Source: JBHGXV01 sp041920505 (GTDB lineage Bacteria; Bacillota; Bacilli; Brevibacillales; Brevibacillaceae). Taken from it: a DNA stretch of 64,000 nucleotides. The stretch spans positions 12,662 through 76,661 of the forward strand of contig JBHGXV010000024.1 of assembly GCA_041920505.1 (NCBI GenBank). The letters are read 5' to 3'. The translations under genes were made by a program, and so were the position numbers. Positions 56,774 through 64,000 of this stretch are shown here, piece by piece; positions within the stretch are counted from its first letter, which is position 1, and each line of letters starts with the position of its first letter. The notes below the pieces were generated by a model. The model was not told the origin of the DNA. It was given only the letters and a program-made list of their open reading frames with translations, and made no database searches.

Positions 56774-58360
56774 ATGAGACGAATTCTCCTGTGCTGGGTG
56801 AGCCTATGGTTCCTGATGATCACAGGTTCTCCCCCGGCGCTTGCCCACGCCGCTTTGCTGGCGTCCACACCCCGCGACGGACAGATTGTGCAGACAAGTC
56901 CAGGGGAGATCACCATGGAGTTTAGCGAGCCGCTGGAAGAAGGGCTCTTCAACCTGAAGCTGTTCGATGGAAACGGACGCCAGATTGCGCTTGCCAAGCC
57001 CCAGTTGGCAGCGGGCGACGCCGCCCAGATGCGCGCGAAGCTGCCCGCGTTGCCCAACGGCACGTACACTGTGGCCTGGTCCGTCGTCTCGGAAGACGGA
57101 CACCCGGTCAGCGGGTCCTTCTCGTTTTCGGTTGGACGGACCGTGTCCAAAGGAACCGTCCCCGTTTCGGAACAGGTGTCCCCTTTTATCAACCGTGCCT
57201 TGGCGGCGATCCGCTACGTCGTGGAAGGAACCCTGCTGTTGGGAGCCGGACTCCACTGGCTCTCCTGGTTCGGCCAACGACGCGGTTGGCCCGCAGGTAC
57301 GCAGGTGAGCGGACGCTGGCGACGGGCGGGATGGTTGGTCCTGTTCGCCGGTTTGGTCGCGGAAGGGCTCCTCTATCTGGCTTCCTTGCCGGGGAACGGT
57401 CTGGTTACCGTGTTTTTCGAAGGACATTGGACAATCCTGGGGCAATCTCCCTTCCTCGGGATGGTCGGAGCGCAACTCGCGCTTATGCTTCTCATCGCCG
57501 TGCCGGGAATGGTGGAAGGCTGGTACCTTGCCATCTGGGCGGTGGCCGTCGGCACGCTGGCGTTTGGCGGACACACGTGGGGCATACAGCCGGTGTGGCT
57601 GGCCGCAGCGTTCCGGATTTTGCACCTGTATTCCCTGTCGCTTTGGCTGGGGGCTCTGACCTGCCTGCTGCTCGCGCTGCGCCGGGAGAGGACATCCGGA
57701 GTGACCATCGACTGGGGGACATTTCGCCGTTTCTTTGTCCGGCTGGCGCTCCTCGCGTCCGGCACGGCGCTACTCTCCGGCGTCGCCATGACCGTTCAGC
57801 AGACGGATTGGGCGTCACTGTGGACCAACAGGCAGACGTGGAGTATCTTGCTTGGCCTCAAAGTATTGCTGATCATCGCTATGCTTTTGCTCGCCCTCAT
57901 CCAGACCCTGCGGTGGCGAAAACACGGCCGCTTGCTGTCACCGGCCCTGTTGCGCTGGGAGTGGGGGGCAGGTGTGCTGGCCTTGTTGGCCGGAGTCTGG
58001 ATGAGCCAGTCGGCGTATCCCCTGCCGGTGACGGCCTACACCCAAACATTTGTTACCCGTGACGCGCACGTGGCGGTGCACATTCCCCGCGTGGCACCCG
58101 GCACGCAGATCATGACCATCGAGGTCCATTCCCCACCGGGAACCGAACCAAAGCAGGTCCTGGTGCAGATAACCAAACCGGATGCGACGGTAAACAGGGA
58201 GCCCATCCCCGCGAAGCAGACAGAACCGGGGCATTATCAGGCACTTATCCCGTTTTCCATGTACGGAACCTGGACCTATCGCATCGACGTCGCTTTCACA
58301 AATGACACCCATGTAACAGGCAACGACACACTGTTTATTCCAGGAGGAGAAACGCGATGA
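56774..58360 (+). CDS. ycnJ: Copper resistance CopC-CopD fusion (YcnJ-like)
   Basis: 528 aa from the ATG at 56774 (AGGTGAG). Signal peptide ends ALA, leaving His25 as the mature N terminus, as needed for a CopC-type copper site; a second His lies in SEDGHPVSG near residue 113. CopC domain about 25-128, then eight or so TM helices of CopD (about 150-430), and a C-terminal extracytoplasmic YtkA-like domain (about 435-525). In B. subtilis YcnJ takes up copper under limitation. Overlaps the YcnI gene by 4 nt. Confidence 0.9.
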   Translation: MRRILLCWVSLWFLMITGSPPALAHAALLASTPRDGQIVQTSPGEITMEFSEPLEEGLFNLKLFDGNGRQIALAKPQLAAGDAAQMRAKLPALPNGTYTVAWSVVSEDGHPVSGSFSFSVGRTVSKGTVPVSEQVSPFINRALAAIRYVVEGTLLLGAGLHWLSWFGQRRGWPAGTQVSGRWRRAGWLVLFAGLVAEGLLYLASLPGNGLVTVFFEGHWTILGQSPFLGMVGAQLALMLLIAVPGMVEGWYLAIWAVAVGTLAFGGHTWGIQPVWLAAAFRILHLYSLSLWLGALTCLLLALRRERTSGVTIDWGTFRRFFVRLALLASGTALLSGVAMTVQQTDWASLWTNRQTWSILLGLKVLLIIAMLLLALIQTLRWRKHGRLLSPALLRWEWGAGVLALLAGVWMSQSAYPLPVTAYTQTFVTRDAHVAVHIPRVAPGTQIMTIEVHSPPGTEPKQVLVQITKPDATVNREPIPAKQTEPGHYQALIPFSMYGTWTYRIDVAFTNDTHVTGNDTLFIPGGETR

Positions 58361-59013
58361 AAATGAAATGGAACAAATGGATCAGCACCCTTGCCGTCGC
58401 CGGGGCCATGCTCACTTTTGCGGGAACGGCCAGCGCGCATGTCACCGTCTGGCCGAAAGAGACGACAGCGTCTTCCTATGAGCGCTATACCGTGCGCGTT
58501 CCGGTGGAAAAGGACAGCAACACCGTCAAGGTGCGTCTGGAATTCCCGGCAGGGGTGAAGGTGGGGACGGTACTCCCGGTTCCCGGCTGGACCTATGAGT
58601 GGGAAAAAGACGCTGACGGCCGCTTCAAGTCCATCACCTGGACGGCCACAGCCGGCGGGATCAAGCCGCATGAATTCATGGAGTTCGGCCTGTCCGCGAA
58701 AAACCCGGCCGATCCGGGCACGCTGACGTGGAAAGCGTATCAGACCTACGCCGACGGCACGGTCGTCGAATGGACGGGTGCCGCCGGTTCCGAAACTCCG
58801 GCGCCTACCGTCACGGTAAAGAAAGGAACCGGGGAGGCGGACGACCACCATGCGGCTGAAAACAAAGCGGAGGCGCACCAGGATGCCGGTCAAACAGCGG
58901 CACACCCCGCCGAACAAAGCACTTCTACGTCCACCGGCAACACCTTGCCGCTGGTTCTCTCCGGACTTGCCTTGCTGGCCTCGTTGATCAGTCTCTTCCG
59001 GAAAAAAGCGTAA
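58357..59013 (+). CDS. ycnI: YcnI-family copper-binding protein (DUF1775)
   Basis: 218 aa, ATG at 58357 with AGGAGG. Signal peptide ends ASA, leaving His28 at the mature N terminus in HVTVWP, the known mono-histidine copper brace with its tryptophan. VRVPVEKDSNTVKVRLEFPAGV, VLPVPGWTYEWEKD and KPHEFMEFGLSAKNP follow. A His/Ala/Glu-rich linker (about 165-195) and a C-terminal TM helix with RKK anchor. Copper chaperone acting with the CopC-CopD protein. Confidence 0.93.
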   Translation: MKMKWNKWISTLAVAGAMLTFAGTASAHVTVWPKETTASSYERYTVRVPVEKDSNTVKVRLEFPAGVKVGTVLPVPGWTYEWEKDADGRFKSITWTATAGGIKPHEFMEFGLSAKNPADPGTLTWKAYQTYADGTVVEWTGAAGSETPAPTVTVKKGTGEADDHHAAENKAEAHQDAGQTAAHPAEQSTSTSTGNTLPLVLSGLALLASLISLFRKKA

Positions 59014-59034
59014 GACTCGCCGACAAACGACAAC

Positions 59035-59067
59035 AAACCAGCGGCCCGTTCACTCGGCCGCTGGTTT
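59035..59067. terminator. Bidirectional terminator between ycnI and the oxidoreductase
   Basis: AAACCAGCGGCC / GGCCGCTGGTTT perfect 12-bp stem with a 9-nt loop. Confidence 0.88.
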
Positions 59068-59084
59068 GTCGTTTGGTCAAGCCG

Positions 59085-60065
59085 CTATTTCGCTACCTCC
59101 AGCAACACTTTTCCCGTGCTTTGTCTGCTTTCCACCCATTCGTGGGCTTTTGCCGCCTCCTTCAGCGGAAAGCGCCTGCCGATCTTGATTTGCAAACTTC
59201 CCTCGGCCAGATAGCGGAACACCTGGTTGGCCGTGTCGCGCAACAGATGCGGACGAAGTTTGCGGGTCGTTCCCAGGCTGAATCCCAGCACCGAGCGGCA
59301 GCTTGCGTGCAAGTCCTGTGTCGTGAACCTCCCCGTTTCGCCGCCCGCATTGCCGAAGTGAACCAAACGGCCGTACGGAGCCAGGCAGAGCAAACTCTTT
59401 TCCGACACCCATCCGGAAACCGAGTCCAAAATGACGTCGGCCCCTTTACCGTTCGTCAATTCGTTCACCTTTTGCGCAAAGTCTTCTTGTTCGTAGCAGA
59501 TGACATGATCCGCACCCGCTTCCCGCGCGATGGCCGCCTTGCTCTCGTTGCCCACCGTCCCGATCACCAGACCCGCGCCCAGCCGCTTGGCCAACTGGAT
59601 AGCCGTCGTCCCCACGCCGCCCGCTGCGGCATGGATGAGAACCGTTTCCCCCTGTTCCAGCCTGGCCACATCCGCGAGGAGCTTGTAGGAGGTAAACGAA
59701 ACGATCGGGCAGGCCGCCGCCGTATCAAAGTCGATGCTGTCGGGAAGCGGAAAGGTAAGCGTTTCATCGGCCACCACATACTCCGCATACGAGCCGCCGG
59801 CAGGAAACGCGATCACGCGTTGCCCCACCCACAGATTTTGCACCTCGGAGCCCACTTTCTCAATGATTCCCGCCGCATCCAGTCCCGGAATGAACGGAAG
59901 CTGACCCGCACCCTTTTTCCCGTACCGCGATTTGATATCGGCAAAATTGACGCTCGTTTTTTCGACTCGGATCAACACCTGGTTCGGCTTTATCACGGGC
60001 ATGTCCACGTCGGTATATTTCAAATATTCCGGACCGCCAAATGCAGTAACGATGACTGCTTTCAT
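59085..60065 (-). CDS. Quinone oxidoreductase-like (zinc-independent MDR) enzyme
   Basis: 326 aa from the ATG at 60065 (GGGGAGG). Medium-chain dehydrogenase fold: MKAVIVTAFGGPEYLKYTDVDMP, YGKKGAGQLPFIPGLDAAGIIEKVGSEV, then Rossmann motif LIHAAAGGVGTTAIQLAKRLGA. The catalytic-zinc residues of alcohol dehydrogenases are missing, as in the Qor group. Reduces quinones or enones with NADPH. Monocistronic. Confidence 0.9.
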   Translation of the reverse strand: MKAVIVTAFGGPEYLKYTDVDMPVIKPNQVLIRVEKTSVNFADIKSRYGKKGAGQLPFIPGLDAAGIIEKVGSEVQNLWVGQRVIAFPAGGSYAEYVVADETLTFPLPDSIDFDTAAACPIVSFTSYKLLADVARLEQGETVLIHAAAGGVGTTAIQLAKRLGAGLVIGTVGNESKAAIAREAGADHVICYEQEDFAQKVNELTNGKGADVILDSVSGWVSEKSLLCLAPYGRLVHFGNAGGETGRFTTQDLHASCRSVLGFSLGTTRKLRPHLLRDTANQVFRYLAEGSLQIKIGRRFPLKEAAKAHEWVESRQSTGKVLLEVAK

Positions 60066-60257
60066 CAACCATTCCTCCCCTTGGCACCTGGCCGTTTGCA
60101 TGTGAACTCATAGTTACATTATTTTCCGTCAAAGCCGGGAGGGTGTCAACACGCCAGCTCGTCTGCGGATTGCCTGCTGTCGCACCAAACGTGTGCGTCT
60201 GCCCACGTCAAACGCGGATGCTCATCATAAGATACAAGTACGACATCTGCAGAAGAA

Positions 60258-60392
60258 ATGGGGCGAAAAATCTTGAAGGGAAATGATGCTTGGTCTGCTG
60301 AAGATCTGGCGCTTATCGCGGCCGCTTTGACCCTTTTAGGCGATTTTCTGACATTCATCTCGTTGGTAATCGCACGCCGGGAAAAAAAGTAA
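60258..60392 (+). CDS. 44-aa single-helix membrane protein ORF
   Basis: ATG at 60258, TAA at 60390. MGRKILKGNDAWSAEDLALI is followed by AAALTLLGDFLTFISLVIA and RREKK, a charged N terminus, one helix and a positive tail, like many small Bacilli membrane proteins. The binding site is weak (AGAAGA), which lowers confidence; a TTG five codons on is an alternative start. No family recognised. Confidence 0.4.
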   Translation: MGRKILKGNDAWSAEDLALIAAALTLLGDFLTFISLVIARREKK

Positions 60393-60501
60393 GTGTGTTT
60401 GTTCTCGCACATGTGCCTGATCCACTTGTGTCCACGCCCTCTGCAACGTTGGAGCAAAAGGAGCGTGGGTTTTGCTTTGCTTCAGAAGGCCGCGCTGCTT
60501 T

Positions 60502-61050
60502 CTAACGATCATCCTGTTCATTCACAATAGCCAAGACCTGGTGATCTTCCCATCGTCCGTTTATTTTCACGTTTTTGCGGGCAATCCCCTCCTTGTGAAA
60601 CCCCGCTTTTTCCAACACTCTCATGGAACGGATATTGTGCGGCATTACCCCGGCTTCGATCCGATGCAGTTTTAACTCGGTAAACGCATAATCAACCACC
60701 AACCGGACAGCTTCTGTCATATACCCTTTTCCGTTGTGGTTCTTGTCCAGCACATATCCGATATAGCAACTCTGCAGGGGGCCCCGTAACACTTCCGTTA
60801 GCGAAACCGTCCCGATCAGTTCATCCGAGTCCCGCGTAAAAATTCCAAACGTGTACTCTTGATCCCGCTGTCTCTTTTCCATACTTTTCTGTATATTCTC
60901 CCATTGCTGATCCAATGTGTAAAACGCCTCATCACGGCGCGGCGTGTAGGCTTGGAAAAACTCCCGATTCCGCACTTGCAAGTCTAGCATTGCCTTCGCA
61001 TCAGCCGTTTCGAGAAATCTGACATAGATATTGTTCCCCATTAATTTCAC
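60502..61050 (-). CDS. GNAT family N-acetyltransferase (RimJ/RimL type)
   Basis: 182 aa from a GTG at 61050 (GGGAGGG). VRFLETADAKAMLDLQVRNREFF at the start, GTVSLTEVLRGPLQSCYIGYVLDKNHNGKGYMTEAVRL with the acetyl-CoA loop (N-G-K-G-Y), and LHRIEAGVMPHNIRSMRVLEKAGFHKEGIARKNVKINGRWEDHQVL, as in alanine N-acetyltransferase RimJ and YdaF-like enzymes. Target unknown. Confidence 0.9.
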   Translation of the reverse strand: MKLMGNNIYVRFLETADAKAMLDLQVRNREFFQAYTPRRDEAFYTLDQQWENIQKSMEKRQRDQEYTFGIFTRDSDELIGTVSLTEVLRGPLQSCYIGYVLDKNHNGKGYMTEAVRLVVDYAFTELKLHRIEAGVMPHNIRSMRVLEKAGFHKEGIARKNVKINGRWEDHQVLAIVNEQDDR

Positions 61051-61072
61051 GCTGTTTCCCTCCCGTTTCAAG

Positions 61073-61108
61073 TGAAAAGAAAAACACCACAGGAAACGCC
61101 TGCGGTGT
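61073..61108 (-). terminator. Terminator of the NlpC/P60 gene
   Basis: ACACCGCAGG / CCTGTGGTGT (one G-U) stem followed by TTTTTCTTTT on the minus strand. Confidence 0.8.
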
Positions 61109-61157
61109 GGGTATTTTACTCCATCCAAAAGATGACAGTCAACAATCAAAAATACAC

Positions 61158-62339
61158 TTAATACGGACGACCTCCGACGATAAAGCGATATCCCCATGAC
61201 GTGCCACGAAACTTGGTGATTTTAACTCCCCCCGCTTTTTTGCTGTACGTATGAAGAACCTGGTTATTTCCCATATATATCCCCACATGGCCAATACGTT
61301 CCTGCGAAGCTACAACACCTTGGTAATCAGAGGCTCTCGATCCCTTATAGTGCATGAAGAAGATGAGATCGCCCACTTGCAAATCATTGATATTGTAGGA
61401 GTAATGGCCATGATTTTGAACGTATCTGAATTGGGATTGGGCTCCGCCTCTCCCCATGTCAATCTGAGCCCCTTCCCTATATGCCCACATGGTAAACTCG
61501 GAGCAGTCCATCGTTGTTTTTGAAGAGCGACTGGAGCCATACTCATACGGTACGCCCAGGTATTTTAACCCTGCCTGAACAACTTGATTCCCTATTGATC
61601 CCTGTTGTGCCGATGGAGCCGGGGATGGTTGGTTCGCTTTCGGTTGACCCCAATTGGGTTGACTTGCATTCGGCTGATTCATATTCGGTTGATTCATATA
61701 AGGAGCATTCCAATCGGGGGCATACCCATCCAGCGGTAACGCCGAATCATTAGGAAATCCCTTGGCATGGGCTGTTCCATCCGTCTTGTATCGTCGCGCT
61801 TCGGCAAATTGGGCTTTAAATCGCCCTGACAAATTTTCGATCCTGATTTGATCGGTTTCTTGTTCCGCAAACACAAATTGATTGTTTCCTGCATAAATCC
61901 CAACATAATGGGCTGGTCCTGCCTCACTGGGGCTGCTGGTGCTCTGGAAAAAGACAAGATCGCCCGGTTTCAATGCATTGCGATCCACTTTTTCTCCCCG
62001 CGTCATCAACTCGGTTATATCATCTGATAAATGGATCCCGCCTTTTCCATACACGTATTTGACAAATCCGGCTGGAGTAAACGATTCTCCCCCCAATGCC
62101 CCGGAAGCATAATCTTTTCCAACCAGTGCTTTTGCAATATCGGCAATAACCTGTCCATGGAATTGGCTTTTCGATTGACCTGCCTGTTGCGTTGTCGCTT
62201 TTGGTGCAATCTGTTGCGTCGTCGCATGTGGGGGCGACTGTTTTGCGTTTTGAGAAAAATGACATCCCTGCGCTGTCATCATTAACGCTGTACCTACAGC
62301 GAGAACCATTGATTTTTTCTTGAGCGAGAATGTGTTCAT
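61158..62339 (-). CDS. Lipoprotein-like tandem NlpC/P60 cell-wall hydrolase
   Basis: 393 aa from the ATG at 62339 (GGGAG). N-terminal hydrophobic segment followed by TAQGC, a possible but weak lipobox. First NlpC/P60-like domain about 60-185: FTPAGFVKYVYG, GDLVFFQS, HYVGIYAGNNQFVFA; the usual DCSGF cysteine is missing. Asn/Gln/Pro-rich linker (about 208-250) with NQPNMNQPNASQPN repeats. Second domain about 255-390 has Cys in MDCSEFTMWAYREG, GDLIFFMHY, and IGHVGIYMGNNQVLHTY, so it should be an active D,L-endopeptidase. Confidence 0.88.
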   Translation of the reverse strand: MNTFSLKKKSMVLAVGTALMMTAQGCHFSQNAKQSPPHATTQQIAPKATTQQAGQSKSQFHGQVIADIAKALVGKDYASGALGGESFTPAGFVKYVYGKGGIHLSDDITELMTRGEKVDRNALKPGDLVFFQSTSSPSEAGPAHYVGIYAGNNQFVFAEQETDQIRIENLSGRFKAQFAEARRYKTDGTAHAKGFPNDSALPLDGYAPDWNAPYMNQPNMNQPNASQPNWGQPKANQPSPAPSAQQGSIGNQVVQAGLKYLGVPYEYGSSRSSKTTMDCSEFTMWAYREGAQIDMGRGGAQSQFRYVQNHGHYSYNINDLQVGDLIFFMHYKGSRASDYQGVVASQERIGHVGIYMGNNQVLHTYSKKAGGVKITKFRGTSWGYRFIVGGRPY

Positions 62340-62445
62340 GTTTGTTATCTCCCGTCTGGTTAAGGTAAAGGGAAAAACACTTATCATTATCTTGTTGTAG
62401 CGGCATCAAGATTATTTGGCTATTGAACAGGAATCGGCTGGAAGC

Positions 62446-62476
62446 AAAAAAATTCCTCCCTCTTTTGAGAGGGAGG
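62446..62476 (-). terminator. Terminator of the pRiA4b-ORF3-like gene
   Basis: CCTCCCTC / GAGGGAGG 8-bp stem with a 6-nt loop and seven T on the minus strand, 82 bp past the stop. Confidence 0.8.
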
Positions 62477-62557
62477 CATGGCTTTCGTGGACGCGGCTTG
62501 AGACGACCTTTCACACCCGGTTTTTGCATCACATTGATGTGTTTTAAAGCATACAAT

Positions 62558-63691
62558 CTATGGCCATCTGATTGCGTCATGAATATACCGCATGTTCTCG
62601 TGGAACCCCCAACCGATTCCTTCCGTTTTTTCAACGACAGCAGCAATTCTTTCCTCAAACTCTTCAAACAAATCATATCCGTCTTCCTCGTTTATCCTGT
62701 CGATGATCGATGCAAACATCTTCAAAATACTTTCATAAAATCGTGAATCTATATCGCCATAAGCATGGGTGAATTCCACACCCATTTCAACGTAAAAGAG
62801 CCTTAATTCCAAGGTATGCTTGGGTCTTTGGGTGATCTTTTCAAACTCATCAATTGCCTTTTTTGCCTCTGCCAGCCTCAGTTTAGCGAATCCTCGGTCT
62901 GGAAAGAACTCATCTTTCACCTTTTTCTGATATACGGGAAGCAATGCCTCTATGGCTTCCTCCCCGATCAACTTTACGGTTAGAAATTGCTCGGCTTGTT
63001 TGCTCATTTTAAAGGTATCAACAAGCAATGCAATCAGATCTGGATGCGAAAGGGATTGAAGTTGTTTTTTCAGCTTCGCCGTTGTCAGCTTGACGGGTTT
63101 CTTCGTTTCTTTAACTTTCTTCCATTCTTTTGGATTTAGTTGCTTTTGCTTTTGCAGAAGCTGTTCATTTACTCCTTCAAGATCAAAATGTTCGGGATCA
63201 AAGCCCTTTTTCAACCAGGCAACCGTATCTTTATATTCAGGATATGACTCCGTCGCTAATATCTCCAACATCCTTTGATACCCCAAGACACCGCCGCAAT
63301 CCTCTGGCGGACAATGACGTTCACCTTCCAGACAGACAGGATACTGCTCCTCGGGCTGGTCAGGCAAGATGTTCTCCAGAATTAATTCATGTCCCCAATC
63401 ATCGCCAAAGTCGTAGACATATAGCACCTGCTGCCCTTCTTTGGTGATATGGTCAATGATTTTTTCCCTTTGTGCATTCAGTTCTGGTTTATTTCCATGC
63501 GGAATTGTCGGATCTGGACGGGTAATCGTAAAAGACCCAAAATCAAACAGATAGAGATGATACCCTTCCCACCCCATGACAATCTGTAGCGTCTTATGCA
63601 ATTGGTGAAAAGTGATTGAGCCATTCACTTGGAATCTTCTCCAGATTGTCGGGTTTATATCTTTTAACGCCACTTTAAATTGATAGATCAT
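62558..63691 (-). CDS. Plasmid pRiA4b ORF-3-like protein with C-terminal helical domain
   Basis: 377 aa. Residues 1-185 match the pRiA4b ORF-3 (also called TnpR passenger) pattern: YQFKVALKDINPTIWRRFQV, TFHQLHKTLQIVMGWEGYHLYLF, YVYDFGDDWGHELILE, CLEGERHCPPEDCGGVLGY, FDPEHFDL. Residues about 195-375 are helical, SHPDLIALLVDTFKMSKQAEQFL onwards, like DUF6155. The family spreads with mobile elements; its role is unknown. A transposase remnant lies just beyond it. Start ATG at 63691 has only weak GAGGAGCGGA. Confidence 0.82.
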   Translation of the reverse strand: MIYQFKVALKDINPTIWRRFQVNGSITFHQLHKTLQIVMGWEGYHLYLFDFGSFTITRPDPTIPHGNKPELNAQREKIIDHITKEGQQVLYVYDFGDDWGHELILENILPDQPEEQYPVCLEGERHCPPEDCGGVLGYQRMLEILATESYPEYKDTVAWLKKGFDPEHFDLEGVNEQLLQKQKQLNPKEWKKVKETKKPVKLTTAKLKKQLQSLSHPDLIALLVDTFKMSKQAEQFLTVKLIGEEAIEALLPVYQKKVKDEFFPDRGFAKLRLAEAKKAIDEFEKITQRPKHTLELRLFYVEMGVEFTHAYGDIDSRFYESILKMFASIIDRINEEDGYDLFEEFEERIAAVVEKTEGIGWGFHENMRYIHDAIRWP

Positions 63692-63849
63692 CCGTTCCGC
63701 TCCTCGGAAAAAAATATGATGATTTTTGTTTTAACGATCAAGTCCATATTTGTGTGTAATTCTCCTCGGCAGAGAAGTGAAGGGTGATCGTTCCCACCTG
63801 CTTGCAGCAGCTTGGCCACCCCCGAATCTTGAGAATTTACGAGAAAAAG

Positions 63850-64000
63850 TTGCTGCAAAAGCGATGCCAGACGCACTTCGTGCGCAACATTCTGGATGCT
63901 ACCCCAAAAGCGCTGCAAGACGAGGTTCATCGACGGGTGCAGGCGATTCTGGATGCTCCGGATATGGACACCGCACGGGTACTCCTGAACCAGGTGCTCG
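63850..64000 (+). pseudogene. IS256-type (Mutator) transposase fragment, truncated 5' and cut by window edge
   Basis: In frame from about 63850: QKRCQTHFVRNILDATPKAL, then QDEVHRRVQAILDAPDMDT and ARVLLNQVL. This is a central block of IS256/Mutator-family transposases (W-QRCQTHF-RN). The upstream 150 bp do not encode the N-terminal two-thirds, so the gene is broken at its 5' side; the 3' side runs out of the window. A remnant rather than an active element, unless the break is an assembly effect. Confidence 0.75.

Overview
The window reads as a chromosomal segment of an endospore-forming Bacillota (class Bacilli). It carries forespore genes (spoVAC/AD/AEb, a gerA-type germinant receptor operon, an SspK-like acid-soluble spore protein), GTG/TTG starts behind strong AGGAGG sites, YugN/YuzB/YqkE/YezD-type Bacilli proteins and a fairly GC-rich composition. 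This fits a thermophilic or acid-tolerant Alicyclobacillaceae/Brevibacillus-like lineage, but genus cannot be fixed from the sequence alone. No rRNA or tRNA genes were seen.

Layout. 1-4 kb: start of a CvfB-like gene and the riboflavin operon ribD-ribE-ribBA-ribH (minus strand). 4.2-6.4 kb: uppP, a LysM-CAP secreted protein, a small membrane protein and a Toprim protein. 6.5-9.7 kb: a five-gene spore operon (DUF1657, DUF421-DUF1657 '2Duf', SpoVAC, SpoVAD, SpoVAEb) with a sigma-G-like promoter. 9.7-15.2 kb: an MFS transporter, then amt with a GlnR/TnrA box followed by a DUF294 nucleotidyltransferase and a DnaQ-like exonuclease, then NAD kinase. 15.4-20.7 kb: a YugN-like gene, the sulfate ABC transporter (sbp-cysT-cysW-cysA) and an Rrf2 regulator with YezD. 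20.9-26.3 kb: GH18 protein, thiO, pgi, small genes, a strongly folded probable non-coding RNA, yqkE and sspK. 26.2-31.2 kb: germinant receptor operon with two extra small membrane proteins. 31-38.1 kb: HesB-like protein, site-2 protease, YuzB, and an AtoE-AtoC-AtoS short-chain fatty acid module with a sigma-54-type promoter. 38.2-41.7 kb: a c-di-GMP-I riboswitch over an unknown gene, an XRE regulator, a tyrosine phosphatase and motAB.

41.9-48.6 kb holds the most notable system: a complete type V-B CRISPR-Cas locus on the minus strand. The order is cas12b (1103 aa, all three RuvC acidic residues present), a cas4-cas1 fusion, cas2, a tracrRNA with its own promoter and a 24-bp-pairing anti-repeat, and an array of 11 identical 36-bp repeats plus one degenerate terminal repeat. 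A 20-codon hydrophobic ORF with a very strong ribosome-binding site lies divergently next to cas12b.

48.8-64 kb: a NamZ-like muramidase fused to a NodB deacetylase, LysE exporter, methyltransferase, brnQ, a TetR/MBL pair with three palindromic operators, a CopC-CopD fusion with YcnI, a quinone oxidoreductase, GNAT, a tandem NlpC/P60 lipoprotein, a pRiA4b-ORF3 protein, and a truncated IS256-type transposase at the right edge. Adaptive immunity (Cas12b), spore resistance and germination, and nutrient uptake (sulfate, ammonium, short-chain fatty acids, branched amino acids) are the main themes. All family calls rest on recognising motifs by eye, not on database searches.
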